From: Flaveria trinervia | Taxonomy: Eukaryota; Streptophyta; Magnoliopsida; Asterales; Asteraceae | Assembly: GCA_025506515.1 (NCBI GenBank) | Contig: CM046453.1 | Span: 39,687,727 to 39,751,726, forward strand | Length of the DNA stretch: 64,000 bases | Direction: 5' to 3' | Shown: positions 12,114 to 23,199 of the stretch, piece after piece | How the letters are laid out: each line of letters opens with the position of its first letter | Position numbering within the stretch: position 1 is the stretch's first letter | Made by a program: the position numbers and the translations under genes | The notes under the pieces: model-generated | Databases searched by the model: none | Seen by the model: only the letters and a program-made list of their open reading frames with translations | What the model was told of the DNA's origin: nothing

Positions 12114-12842
12114 TGTTAGGACCGTGTACGTACGGAGTACTAACTGATAATGCGTGAAACCAAATCAAATAGTGCGGAATCCTATTTGATTGGCTATCCA
12201 ATCAGTGAGAATGCAATTCAGATCAATTTAGTGATTAAAGAGTTGTTACGAACGATTAGAATGGGATCAACTGTGAACTATGAAGTTGGAACAGGTTCTC
12301 TGGAGTCTCTAGAAGACTAGGGTACGAATGTGAGTTGAAATTCTTGAAGTGTTTTTTTCCATGAATTAAGTGGTATTTATAGGTTAGGGTTAGTCAATCG
12401 TACGACTGAACCATTATCATGGTTCAGTCGTGCGACTGAATCATGCGATTGATCCATACACATGACAAAAGATTGAGTCGTGCGGCTGAGACAATCTTAT
12501 GTCTCAATCGTGCGACTGATCCAGTCTCCTGGTTCAGTTGTGTGACTCATCCATTAGCATGAGTATTCATGCATATGGTCCGTTAGTATGGTCCATTCGC
12601 ATGAAGACTTCATACGATTAAGTTAGAACACATTTCTTAGTCATTATTGACTAAGAACTATGCAAACAACCACATACCTATATAGTTAGTTCAATATGCT
12701 TTATCACACAATAAATAATGAAACATTAATATTATAAGCATCAATCACATATTTCATTTCGTTCAACTCATTCATTACATATATGTAAGACATGACAGAC
12801 ATTTTACATTAAGCTCATAAACTAGGTACATATGTATTAACA
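12114..12842 (-). repeat. 3' LTR of element H
   Basis: The LTR runs TGTTAGGACCG...GTATTAACA on the plus strand (729 bp). It is read leftward because a polypurine tract precedes it on the minus strand at 12858-12843. TATAAATA lies on the minus strand at 12381-12374, and the segment upstream of it (12391-12610) is full of CAGTCG-NN-CGACTG motifs. The five bases before it are CTTCT; I cannot find a matching duplication at the other end of H. Confidence 0.75.
12391..12610. repeat. CAGTCG-NN-CGACTG motif array, U3 of element H 3' LTR
   Basis: Repeated variants of GTCGTGCGACTGA, GTCGTGCGGCTGAG and AATCGTGCGACTGA, each with inverted arms around a 2-base centre. The array lies directly upstream (minus strand) of the LTR TATA box, as expected for promoter-proximal binding sites. 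The same motif recurs at 36090-36262 and 36689-36930. Confidence 0.8.
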
Positions 12843-12858
12843 AACCCCCCCCCCCCGG
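12843..12858 (-). promoter_or_regulatory. Polypurine tract of element H
   Basis: The minus strand reads CCGGGGGGGGGGGGTT immediately before the LTR start TGTTAATAC. A tract of 12 G is unusually long and could be length-variable in reads. It is the expected plus-strand DNA priming site. Confidence 0.7.
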
Positions 12859-12898
12859 ACCTAGTTTACATTAGCGTCTGACATTCTTCATTAGCTCC

Positions 12899-14440
12899 TC
12901 AGATTTTTGTACTTTTCCTATCGAGTACTCCTGCATGTATCTCAAATGCAAAACAGAGTCGTATCATATTTTGGAACTCGAAGTCTTGAACTATATCTTG
13001 CACGTCATAGAATACTGGCCACTTGTATAATGTATATACATCGTCTGCAAACAAGTTGGTTAGCCACATAGTGTCGAACACCCGGATAGTTTTCATTATG
13101 CTCTCTCTCTATAAAACTATGACTGCTTCACGTATTCTACAATCATAATACCACCATTTAAAGTGTGGAGTGAAGTCCTGTGGCATTTCCCATAAGGGAA
13201 TCTTGGACATTGTGCGCGAAGGACTCCACTTCAGCACCACCTTAGGCTTTGCAGAAATGGGATCCACTTCAGACCATTGGATGTACCTCTTCGGTTGTTG
13301 AGGTCTGAAGTTTACCCATTTGGTGTGGTATTCCTTCTTTTGAGCATACTCAAACCAACCTGGCATCATTCTAGGATTAACATATTGCAGATTTAAGCCT
13401 GCTAACTCGTTGAGCTCAAAACCAGAGAGAGTCTTCAAATCATGTGGGAATCTGAAGTACTCTATTCCCTTCTCCCTCTTAACTGCATAGACGTTAAGAT
13501 CCTCAAAATATGCCCACGCAATAATCATGCCCGACACCTCTAAATGTTTCTTCACCTTGTAGAGCTTGGTGTATGCATTTGGGTTTTGAGCAGTGTGTTA
13601 GGCTCGTATCTCAGCAAAACAAGTCGCCCATTCAGCCTTCTTAATATCAACATCAACATCAACATCTAAGGCTTGGGCTTGACTCTCATTCTTCTATGTT
13701 TCCTTTTCCATCTCATCTAGTGTATTGAATGTAGCACTGCCGAGAGTGTCACCCAAGTTGGGGATCACATAGCCCTCTCGGTCAGTGTACTCAGGATAAT
13801 GCTCAACTGTGACATCTTCAATCTCTATTTCATCTAAATCGTTTAGCTCATCAACACTTGTCACATCAAAAGTAGGAGCATCTTTGACAATCTCGTCTGG
13901 GTATTTAGCCTGAACATCTTTGCAAGTTGCTCATCGCTCAGGTCGTGTATGATTTCTCCTTCTTCACGAGTGTTGCCCACCGACCTTCTGACAATCCCTT
14001 GCAAATCAAGAATCATTGTGAATTGATACTTGAGTTGCTATAGAGGAGCAACATCATATTCATCTTGCTGAGATGTTTGATCTGCTTGATTATACATGTA
14101 CCACATCAACAATTAGTAACTAATCAAGACATTTAAACAGTAGATAAATACATATAAACATTAATTACACAACCGTAATACAAGATTCAAGTACAAAAGT
14201 TTTCAAATACATAAACATCTAGTCATTACTTTTGTCTTTATCAGCCAACACTTCAGCAGCAGGGGCTCATGATGATGCTCCTTGGTCGTGTTCTCTTTTT
14301 GTCCTTCTTTCTTGACCTTGAGCTGAGGCTGATGCAGCTACATCACCTTCTTCATCATTATCATCATCATTCTTATTTCCCTTTGATTCTTCATCATCAC
14401 TATCGTCTTCATCATCAGACTCATCATCATCACCATCATA
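12899..14440 (-). pseudogene. aORF of element H, C-terminal half
   Basis: From 14440 leftward the minus strand continues the H aORF after the insertion of element C. It starts with an acidic tract (GDDDESDDEDD), reaches a stop at 14267, then has open stretches at 13555-13109 and 13096-12899 with an aromatic-rich C-terminal domain (WFEYAQKKEYHTKW, WKWWYYDCRIREAVIVL-like) and RVFDTMWLTNLFADD. Several stops and frame changes lie between 14267 and 13556. It ends about 40 bases before the polypurine tract, so it sits in the 3' extra-ORF position. No known enzyme domain is seen. It resembles Asteraceae retroelement proteins often auto-labelled 'synaptobrevin/longin-like'; that label is not supported here. 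Confidence 0.6.
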
Positions 14441-15241
14441 TGCAGGATCGTTGAAGGGTCTAGAGTTACAACACAACAACACAAAGAGGAGATAAAATAA
14501 ACTTAGATCAAAAAGTAAACTAGATTAACCAAGTGGTGACACTATGAACACAATTAATATATGAGATAGAACACAAAGAACACAAGTGTTTGGTTTTCAA
14601 GAATGCAATATATTGCCTTCTCTATGTTCTATTACAAGTGTTACAAAAGCACATTCTAAAGATATATGAACATAAGATACTTATACAACATCCTTCAGCC
14701 GGCTATACTTTGAAAGCCAGCCGAATACAATTGACTAGACACACACAAAATCAATTGTAGAGTCAAAATGTAGATTGCCTTTTGACTACTGACTATGACA
14801 TGCCATAGCTCACATCCTTATCTATTACAAAAAGGATAAAGTACATAAAGTAGAAAGTTACAGACTCAAGACCTCAATGTATAGTTACCAAAACCATGGA
14901 CCTTTTCACCAAACCATGTTAGTTGGTGACTTGTAGAGTTGCAGCAGAAAGGTGTCCACCTTTATGGAACAGTACATCAGATAAAGCATGTTACTAAAAG
15001 TCTTCGGAAGAAATCCGTCTTCATGAACTTTGAAGCTTCGGAAGACTTTGTCTCTGAGGCTTCGGAAGACTTCATCTTTGGCTTCGGAAGATGTTGGTCT
15101 TGGCTTCGGAAGATTTCACACTTAGAGTATTTCTGTTGCACATGTGAAACTTCTGAAGCATTCCACTTTAATGCACTTGTGCAGCATCCAGGAAAGACTA
15201 AAGATGTTTAGGTTGCATGAGCCTCTTCATTAATCTCTACA
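14441..15241 (-). repeat. 3' LTR of element C
   Basis: The LTR runs TGCAGGATCG...ATCTCTACA on the plus strand, with TG...CA ends. CTTCGGAAG motifs cluster at 15000-15115. A TATA-like GTATAAGTATC lies on the minus strand near 14680. The minus-strand tract AGGGAGTT precedes it at 15242-15249. The open frame on the plus strand (14939-15211) is LTR sequence, not a gene. Confidence 0.92.
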
Positions 15242-18200
15242 AACTCCCTATAGGCTGATGCTACCAAAACACTTGGAAAACTTCAGATATTAATAGTCCT
15301 CATTAGGATGACCACCATTCCTTTCTTCATAAGATGATTAGGATCCTTCAGGCTGTCAAAGTGTCTTCTCATGACAAAGAGGTCATGCAGAGACAACTAA
15401 AACATATCTTGCCATGTATAAATGTCTTCAATGCCTTGATCTCTAATAACATGCCACCTTTCTGGATTTGTGGTATATGTCCAAGACAAGATGGGTCTTC
15501 CTGATGCTAGAGGAGCTACTGAAGTTGGAGTTGATTGAGCTTCCTCTGGCTGCACATCCTTAGGCTGTTTTGATCATCCTGAAGTTCAGAAGGGGATGCA
15601 GGCTTCTTATTTTTCTTAGACTTTGGTTTAGAACCCATCCTTTTCCTTCTCTTTCTAGATTTTAACTGAGAAGACTGGCTTGCAGCACCAAATTGATCTT
15701 CACTGTCTTTCTCAGTTGGGACATCTTCTCTCTCAAGTTCAGATGGAGAGAGAGGTTGACCCTGCTGTGGATCAGAAGATGAAGCTTGCTGAGCATTAGT
15801 AGGAGGACCGGGTTGTGTTGTGTCTGTTTGTTCAACCTTAACCTCCATTTCAGGTGGGGCCTGACTTGGAGTGGAGTGTAAGTCAGTAAGCTCTCCACTC
15901 TTAATCTTCTGCTTGATTACCCTGATATGCTCATCCATAATGGATAGAGACATGGGTCGAAGTCTCCTTCCGGAGAATCCATATAGCTTCAAGAAGCTCA
16001 TCATCCTCTGCCTATCAGCAGACTTCTTCATGCTCTTTTGGAAGATGGCTCTTGACTTTGCAGCTTCTTCCCTCAACTTCTTCTTTCTTGTCTTTCTTTC
16101 CTTGATTAACTCAAGCTCAAGTTGTTTTAAATACACAAACTTAATATGATGATAAGGTAAGGGAAGGAGTGCATCTGCCTGATAAAGGCCTTTGGCACTT
16201 AGGTAGTTAATCATCTTGATTCTATCTTCTTCCTTAACTACCTGAGGTTCTTGTTGAACCACATCCTCTTGTTCAGGACTTTCTTGAACTGGTGAGAGGG
16301 TAGGCATAACTTTGTACAGTCTTTTTCTTCTAATCTCTTCTTTGACTTGTACTAGGAGTTCTGCATTTTCTGCCTCCTTCTTCTCTCTTGACCTTTCCAA
16401 ATCAACTAGCTCATTCAATTCATCCAAGGGGAGAGAAATGAGATTATCTATCTCATAGTTCCTAGTCTGTAGATAGTTGATCCTGACTGCCCTAACTCAT
16501 CATTCTGAGTATCTGATCTGGGGGCAGCCCTGATTGCAGACTCCATGAGTCTTGGAGACTCAGTAGAGGAACTTTCTCCCCTTAGCCTCCATTTCCTCTC
16601 TCTCTCTCTCTCCTCCTCAATCTCCTCAGATGTCATCTTTCTTTTCCTTTGTCACTCTCTGACCTTTGTGACTCAGAGTGGAGAGAGCTTTGGCCTCCAT
16701 TGCTCATTGCAGCATCTGAGCTCAGGCCAGAGAGAGGTTGAGAAGCACCTTCACCAGCAGGTGTCTCAGAAGGAATATGGATCTCTGCAGCAGTTAGAGA
16801 TGATAAGACAGGGCTATGAGGTTCTGTCCCTGGGCCTTCAGTCAAGGTTTCCTCTATGAAGCTAATCTTAGGGTCTGCCTCAACATCCAGTTAACCGATG
16901 ACATTGCCTGATTGCCTTAGTGTCCTTCTTAGGCTGAACTCTGCAATGATCCTGTCTTGGATTCTTTTAGCAAGTCTGTCAGCTTATCTTGATTGGCTTG
17001 GGTTGACAAGTGGCATGTTGACTAGATCCAGACCTTTATATAGTCCAAGTTCTGAAAATTGAAGACTTCTTGCTATCTTTGAACTCTTATAATGATGAGG
17101 GCCTTCTATTGTTGTCATACCTCCACCCAATAATGTGATTGAAGGATGGTGAAGGTGACATAGCCTTTGGTATCCCATCCTCAAACAGACCCTGTATGAA
17201 GGAGTCTGTGTAGTCCACATCAATGTGAAGTAGAGGAGGTTGCTGAGAATGCACAGTTGCAAGTGAGGATGCTGAGTCCTCAATGTCCACTCTCTCGGAG
17301 AAACTCCCAGGTTCTATGGCTGTAATGACTTTCTCCCCCTTTTTGGTAGCATCACCCACTTGCCTTGGTGAGCTGGAGGATAGGTCAATCACATCCTAAG
17401 GTTCTTGTGTTACTGGTTGAGCTCTCCATAAAGGTCTTCCAGCTAGTTTTTCCTTAAGATATGAAATCTCAAGTTGTTGATCATTGATCCTGTGTTGTAA
17501 GCTAGTCACCTGAGGTTCAAGGTGACTGACCTTTTAGACTAGGTAAGTGCATATTTTAGACAGTTTTTGCACTTTTAGTCTTAGATCCCCCTCATCTTCA
17601 TCAGAAGAATCACTGGGGGTAGAGAAGAGTGGACCAGAGTCCTTTCTCTTATGACCAGTTCTATGTTCTTGGCTACTAGATTTCCACTACTCACTGGTAG
17701 TCTCAGTTCAGATATCAGTTGGCTGAGTTGCCATGTTTGAGGTCTTAATGATGTAATCACTTTTAGAAGTGAGAGCCTTTTCCATATCGACATCCTGAAC
17801 AGGTTCAGAAGTGTCTACCTTAGTTGTAGGTGACTGATGTGGGATAGATGTAGGAGACTCAGTAGTACTCATCTCTCTTTGAGCAGAGGGAAAGAAGAGA
17901 GATTCATTATACTCACTGAAACCTATATCTTCATCATTATAGAAGTCGAGGTTGGAAATTGTATGGTTGAGATCTATAGGCTGGGGATGGTTGATCACTT
18001 GAGTGTTGAGACTCAGAGTGATGGCTTAAGGCAGTAGGTCTAATGAGCTCATCAGGCTGTGCAGGAGGAACCTCAGCACTGATTCTTGAAGAGATGGTAG
18101 TGGTTTACTCCTCAGGAGAAATTGGAGCTCCAGTGTCCACTTCTTCCTATATGGATGAGTATATGGGGACCTCCACAGACTGAATAGTCTGAGCAGGGTT

Positions 18201-18824
18201 TAGTTTGTATTTTCTTTGGTAGGTGATTTGATTTGAGGCTGTGTGGGTGGTTGGGAAGTAGCAGGTGTGGGTTCAACACTAGCTTGTGCTGCTAGGTTGT
18301 CACCTTGAGCAAAGAGCTCTAACATTTTTGGAACTAGGGCTGTTTCTACCCCAGAGAATCCAACAGTGGACTTTCTTAATATTTTAAAGATGTCGGGCTT
18401 CATCTGTCCGAATTTAAGAATGTTACCTGTTTCCCTTAACTGTGAGCCCAGTTCACAGTTAAGAATGTACTGGACATATCTAGGAAACATGTAATATTCT
18501 AAGGAGTCTAAATTAGCAAGCAAATATGTATAAATAAACTGAGAGTACCTGAATTTGACCCCTTTACTATTCCATGGACTATGAAGGAGAGATCTTCAGG
18601 AATTTGGTCCCATCCACCATGCTTGTTTGATAAGTTGTGGATGAGCACATGGAGCAGGAATCTCCATTGGGATGAGACCTTCCCTTTCCTCAAGGTCTTT
18701 ACAGAGAAATCTCCCTCATATCCCATCCGCTCAAAGGAATGATTAACAGCTTCCTTGGGAAGAACACCTCACCTTCTTCATCATCCAGCTAAAGATGTCG
18801 GTTGATGATGGCCGGAGTGATGAT
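15242..18824 (-). pseudogene. aORF of element C, C-terminal part
   Basis: The minus strand from 18824 continues the aORF interrupted by element B: KVSSQWRFLLHVLIHNLSNKHGGWDQIPEDLSF near 18670-18590 (abbreviated: QWRFLLHVL, GWDQIPEDL), LANLDSLEYYMFPRYVQYIL near 18520-18460 (key YMFPRYVQ), low-complexity Ser/Thr/Gln/Glu linkers, then a Lys/Arg-rich coiled region ending 16427-15516 (KRRKRMGSKPKSKK, a likely nuclear signal). At least five frame breaks occur. The intact-order counterpart is at 50150-53977 in element D. The protein has no known enzyme motif. Nuclear location is inferred from the basic cluster. Confidence 0.75.
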
Positions 18825-19630
18825 GTGTTAGGATCAGTGATCTACGTTTGATTGATTAGAGAGTATAGCAGCGGAATTCTAACAATGAATTCGCCAATTC
18901 ACAAGAACAAAAAGATATTCGATGTAAGAAGAAAACGGTTATAGATAGGGAGAATTCTGCAGATATATTTCATTCAATATTCGCTTTCGTGGTAACGGAA
19001 TGTCACAATTACAATTAGGTCGACACCTCTTATATAAGAGACGTGACGTCTGCTGATGTCACTTGATAGTGACATCTAACCGAATTTATCACAAACTACT
19101 GATAGTTAACACAACTACTGAAGATGTCAAACAGCTGACATCTTCTTACAAAAATGCTAAGTGTTAACTATTAATACAACTACTGAAAAGAAACTACTGA
19201 AACAATAACAACTGAAGAACATACTCTTCAGTTGTTTTACAAATATTGAAACAAAGAAACTACTTAAAGGTAAACCATCACAACTACTGAAGAAGACCTC
19301 TTCAGCTGTTGTGACAACGTCTGATACTTTGTCTTCAGCACTTGTGTCTTCAGACTTTGTCTTCAGCACTTGTGTCTTCAGACTTTGTCTTCAGCACTTG
19401 TGTCTTCAGACTTTGTCTTCAGCACTTGTGTCTTCAGACTTTGTCTTCAGCACTTGTGTCTTCAGACTTGTCTTCAGCACTTGTGTCTTCAGACTTTGTC
19501 TTCAGCACTGTGTCTTCAGACTTTGTAATCAGCTGTTGTCTTCAGCTGTTGTGGTCTTAAGTAGTTGTTGTGATGTGTGTGGGACTTAAAGGTTTTTCTG
19601 ATCCGGCTCATTGGTTCTTTTGGTCCAACA
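18825..19630 (-). repeat. 3' LTR of element B
   Basis: The 806-bp LTR runs TGTTAGGATC...GGTCCAACA on the plus strand. TTATATA at 19030-19036 is the minus-strand TATA box (CTCTTATATAAGAG). TGACGTC/GTGACATC-type sequence, similar to bZIP sites, lies beside it at 19041-19075. Upstream (higher coordinates) are CAACTACTGAA motifs and a seven-copy 28-bp tandem array. Confidence 0.95.
19328..19522. repeat. 28-bp tandem repeat, seven copies, in B 3' LTR
   Basis: The unit TTTGTCTTCAGCACTTGTGT plus CTTCAGAC repeats seven times with two single-base losses in the last copies. The repeats abut with no spacers. They lie in U3 upstream of the TATA box. The plus-strand open frames here are repeat translations and not genes. 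Confidence 0.93.
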
Positions 19631-19641
19631 AACTCCCCCTG
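19631..19641 (-). promoter_or_regulatory. Polypurine tract of element B
   Basis: The minus strand reads CAGGGGGAGTT directly before the LTR start TGTTGGACC, the expected position of the primer for second-strand DNA synthesis. The interval 19642-19968 is 3' untranslated and shows no gene. Confidence 0.88.
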
Positions 19642-19968
19642 AACCAATGCAGCCAAAAGCTTTAACTTTATTGAGGTCCCACTTATTGTTCACAGAATGG
19701 TTGGTCTTTTTCCTTCTTGATCAGTTGAGAAGATGACCCATATAAGCACTGGCCTGGAAATGAGTCTCTGAAGATTTGGTTGGCAATGTATGGATGGGAG
19801 CTCTGTATTGGGGAATTGGACACTGAGATGTTCCCCCATCCATGAGACTCACTTCCCGTGTATAAGCCTGTAGGATTATCTGGTGTATGCTCTGAGAAAC
19901 ATGATTTGTTCTTCCATGGTCAGGTTCTCGGCTTCACCATCAAACAATCCTTCTCGCCCATACAGCTC

Positions 19969-22402
19969 TCAGATGTACTTGGCCTGTTTACCATTTTTGA
20001 GCTCAACTGTTGTAATCTGTCGGTATGCAAACTCATCAGGATGAGTCCCTTCAAGTAACAGACTGAGCTCATTTTGTTTGAAGTTCTCAAGCCTCTTGTA
20101 GACTAACCCCTTTTTAATAATTCTGTTCTCTAACATCTTTTGGGGTGGTTGTTTAGTCTCATAGGCCTTCTTGAAGTCTTCTACAATCTCCCAGGGTGAT
20201 ACTACAAGGACCACTGTGATCTCTTCATCTACGATCCTTTTGACTTGGCCCTTGTATCTCGAAGGAATGTCTTTCTTCACAATCCTGTGAGCCACCCTAG
20301 GATCAGGCCATACTCTCACCTTTTCCTTCTGATATTGAAATGTGTTGGCAAGAGTGTACAAACTCAGAGCTTCTTTCTTCATACTAATAATTGATGATGA
20401 AGCAGCATAAGTTTTGTCAATACTTTTCAGCATTTCATCATCTTGAAGCTTTTGCTGCTGTTCTTCTTCAATCTTTACTCTCACAGCTTCCATCTGTGAG
20501 GTGGGAGTGATGGGCATGGGTTTGGCTTTCGCCAATGTTAGAACTGCAGACAGAGGCAGCCTATCTTCTTCCACATCATCCTCTTCTTCTTCTTCTAGCC
20601 TCAACACCCTTCTCTTCTTCTTCTTAGGTGCATCATCGGCTGTTGGTTTAGATGGTAAGGGAGTTGGTTTTGTGGGTTGTGGTTGTGGTTGTTTTGGAGA
20701 GGTAATGTTGACCGGCTGAGTTAGCATTTTGGAGGTGAGTGTTGCTTTTGAGTATTTGGCTAGCTCAGTCCTGCTCCCTGCTCCTGCTTCATTCAATGCT
20801 TCAATAACAAGTCCCTTAGTATATGCTTCAGATGAACAGATCTTGGTGGTGATTGCCAAGATACTGTCCCTGGACCAAGCTTTGATTTCGATCATTGATC
20901 TTCCCGGATATTTTGCAATAAATCTAATCATGATCTCAAGCCTTTCTCTCTCTAACACTTCATAACTCGCCCATTTATTTTGGATTTCTTCAATCTCTAA
21001 TCGTCGAATCTCAGAGTCAAGTTTATCGGTGTCATGGCCTTGCCTAAACAGCTGATCAATGATGTTGTCCATTGATCTGTTGTGTTTGGCATCAGCCTCT
21101 TTTATCAGTAGCTCCAAGGCTTTCTCCTTTTCCTTCTCTTTATCAGTCTCCACATTCAACTCCAACTCCTTTTCCACTACTCTACCTTCTGTTTCTTTCT
21201 CAGTTTCTTTCTCCTCTGTACTCCTCTTTCTTTTTCCTTTCACTGACTTAATCTCCCCTATTTTGGTTGCATTGGTTGCAAGGGTTTGATTGCCAGAAAG
21301 GTGTTTGCCCACAACCTCCTCTATCAATGGGTGTATTACTGAGGGAAGCCTCTTATCAATGGCTTTGATCACGATGTCAGTGATTATGGGTGTGATGAGA
21401 GGGAGGGAATTTTGAAGGATAGCAACTATTTGCTCAGGAGGGTTCTGTTCCTGAGAAATAGTGCCAGAAGCAGAGGGAGGTGGCTTAGTTGTTGGGAGTG
21501 GCTCAGTGTTTGGGAGACCTTCAGATGAAGGTGCCATCTGTGAGGTGGTAGAGGCAGATGGTCTTTGTTCCTTAGAAGTTTTGGCAAGCAGCTCTTTGAG
21601 TCTGCTCACCTCCTCTTCCAGGATGGTGTTTTGGGCAATTACATCATAAAGAAGCCCAGGTCATCATCAGTAGATACTGAATCACCTGACCTCCTGATAG
21701 GATCAGGATGAACATGCACTGAGTGTAGCTCAGTTGTAGCATGTGCCCCTTTGTCTTGGAACTGGGGACTTCCTGCCTCAGGACTTTGTCCATCATCAGC
21801 AGTTGCCTCTGGTAAGGTCTTAGTAATGGTACCAACTACAACCTGATCATATGCTAACGCAGGAGAAGTGGCAGCCTCACCAGAAGTTCCAATCTCCATT
21901 GCTACACTAGGAGAAGGAACATTGTAACCCCTATGCTGTGGGTTCTCAGCTGCACTTTGGTCCTCCCCCTCAATGGTAAAAGTGTTCCCAGTAGTAATTG
22001 GTATCTGGGGAGGGGGTGAGGAGTGCAACTGAGTCAGCACTTGTGCAACAAGTAATGTAGGACTTTGGGGGGCGGTTGCATGGGGAGATGGGGTAAAAGC
22101 AGTCTGCACCTGGGGAGGATGGTGCTCTTCAATGGCAATCTCCTCAAATGAGGAAGATCCCAGATTGGTGGGTACCCCTTCTGAGGTTGCTGCAGGCTCC
22201 TTGTGAGAGGAATCCTGAGCGGCTGTGGCTGGGAGAGTCCTTATATCCCCTAGGGGGTTATAACCAGTGGATATAGCCTGCGTTTGTGGTGCAGGGGCAT
22301 CCTCAGGGGACTCATTTCCCTGAGTAGCCGTTTTGGTTTTCTTTTTAGTGGGTTGGTGGGAACTTTTGATTTGGAGGTGGTGGCTGTGGGTTCCAGCTGC
22401 AT
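19969..22402 (-). pseudogene. aORF of element B (extra 3' ORF, frameshifted)
   Basis: The start is ATG at 22402 (MQLEPTATT), 44 bases below a TATA box. A run of five A near 22345 has apparently lost one A, shifting the frame. The frame then reads a Pro/Ser/Thr-rich region (22330-21640), shifts again near 21625, and continues as a 546-residue open frame from 21609 to 19969. That frame begins MSRLKELLAK and has a basic GKRKRSTEEKE cluster, Glu/Lys coiled coil, a core with IRFIAKYPGRS and KAWSRDSIL, an EEEEEDD acid stretch, and a C-terminal HPDEFAYRQITTVEL segment. No enzyme motif is seen. Location between pol and 3' LTR in the sense direction matches env-like or extra ORFs of SIRE-type copia, but I see no membrane segment, so envelope function is unlikely. 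Confidence 0.75.
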
Positions 22403-22445
22403 GGGTTTGCGCAGCTTGGCAGCCAGTTTTAGTGATTGGTCAGGG

Positions 22446-22455
22446 ATATTTATAG
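22446..22455 (-). promoter_or_regulatory. TATA box upstream of the element B aORF
   Basis: The minus strand reads CTATAAATAT between the hairpin array (22480-23199) and the aORF ATG (22402). The order array-TATA-start copies that of the LTR. A separate aORF transcript is inferred and needs RNA evidence. Confidence 0.6.
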
Positions 22456-22479
22456 GGTACGGGTTAGAAAACGACTGAA

Positions 22480-23199
22480 GGGTTTGGTGTTAGTTATCAG
22501 TAGTTTTAAACAACTGTTGACATGGTATTACCCTTTTAGACGTTGAAACAGCTGAAGTCGTGGTTTTAGGCATCAGCAGTTAGAAAACTACTAAAGACCA
22601 TAGTTTTGACTTCAGATGATGAAACAACTGAAGACTTGGTATCAGTCATCAGTAGTTGTGAAACTACGGAAGACATTGGTTTTGTCAGCAGTTGTTGTAA
22701 ACAGCTGAAGACTTGGTGTTAGTCTTCAGTAGTTGTGAAACTACTCAAGACATGGTTTTGTCATCAGTTGTTGTAAACAGCTGATGACTTGGTATTAGTC
22801 ATCAGTAGTTGTGAAACTACTGAAGACATGGTATTGTCATCAGTTGTTAGGATGAAACAGCAGTTGTAGAAACAACTGAAGAGAAAGTTCTCTTCAGTAG
22901 TTTTCGTCAATTCATAGCCTTTCAGCTGTTTCATACTGTCCTCAACACTTACTCATCAGACTTTGCATCTGCTTTTCAGGTGTTTCATAGGACGTCAGTA
23001 CTTATCTGTTTGTACTGATTTCAGTAGTTGTAACTACATCAGTGGTTTAGAACAGATAAAGTACTTCAGTACTTGTGAGGCATTTAGCCGTCAGTAGTTA
23101 TAAAAACTACTGAAGGTGAAAGAACTCATCAGTACTTATATGTGACATGGTTACCAATGATCACCAGTACTTTTTACTGAAATCATCAGTAGTTGTCAC
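22480..23199. repeat. Inverted-motif array between pol and aORF of element B
   Basis: From about 22600 to 22850 a roughly 77-bp unit repeats about three to four times. Each unit holds two short inverted repeats: CAGTAGTT-GTGA-AACTACTG (perfect 8-bp arms) and CAGTTGTT-GTA-AACAGCTG (one mismatch). Looser copies fill the rest up to the pol stop at 23200. The same CAGTAGTTGT / ACTACTGAAG words fill U3 of the B and A LTRs. No coding sequence is seen. Confidence 0.88.

Noticed and set aside
14269..14454. Plus-strand His/Leu-rich frame
   Set aside because: Antisense of the acidic GAT/GAC tract of the H aORF; the right end enters the LTR of C.
15516..16427. 303-codon minus-strand frame considered as a host nuclear protein gene
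   Set aside because: It lies between the polypurine tract and RNase H of element C, has close copies in D, and has no introns or separate gene context; it is the C-terminal part of the aORF.
19328..19522. Regular 28-bp direct repeats considered as a CRISPR array
   Set aside because: The repeats abut with no unique spacers, sit inside an LTR that occurs twice, and the genome is a plant.
19311..19589. Plus-strand frames rich in CLQTLSSALVSSDFV repeats (also at 30105-30503)
   Set aside because: They are translations of the 28-bp LTR tandem array in several frames; every frame is open because 28-bp units lack stops. Not genes.
20501..21649. Several plus-strand Ser/Phe-rich frames
   Set aside because: Antisense shadows of the 546-codon aORF frame of element B.
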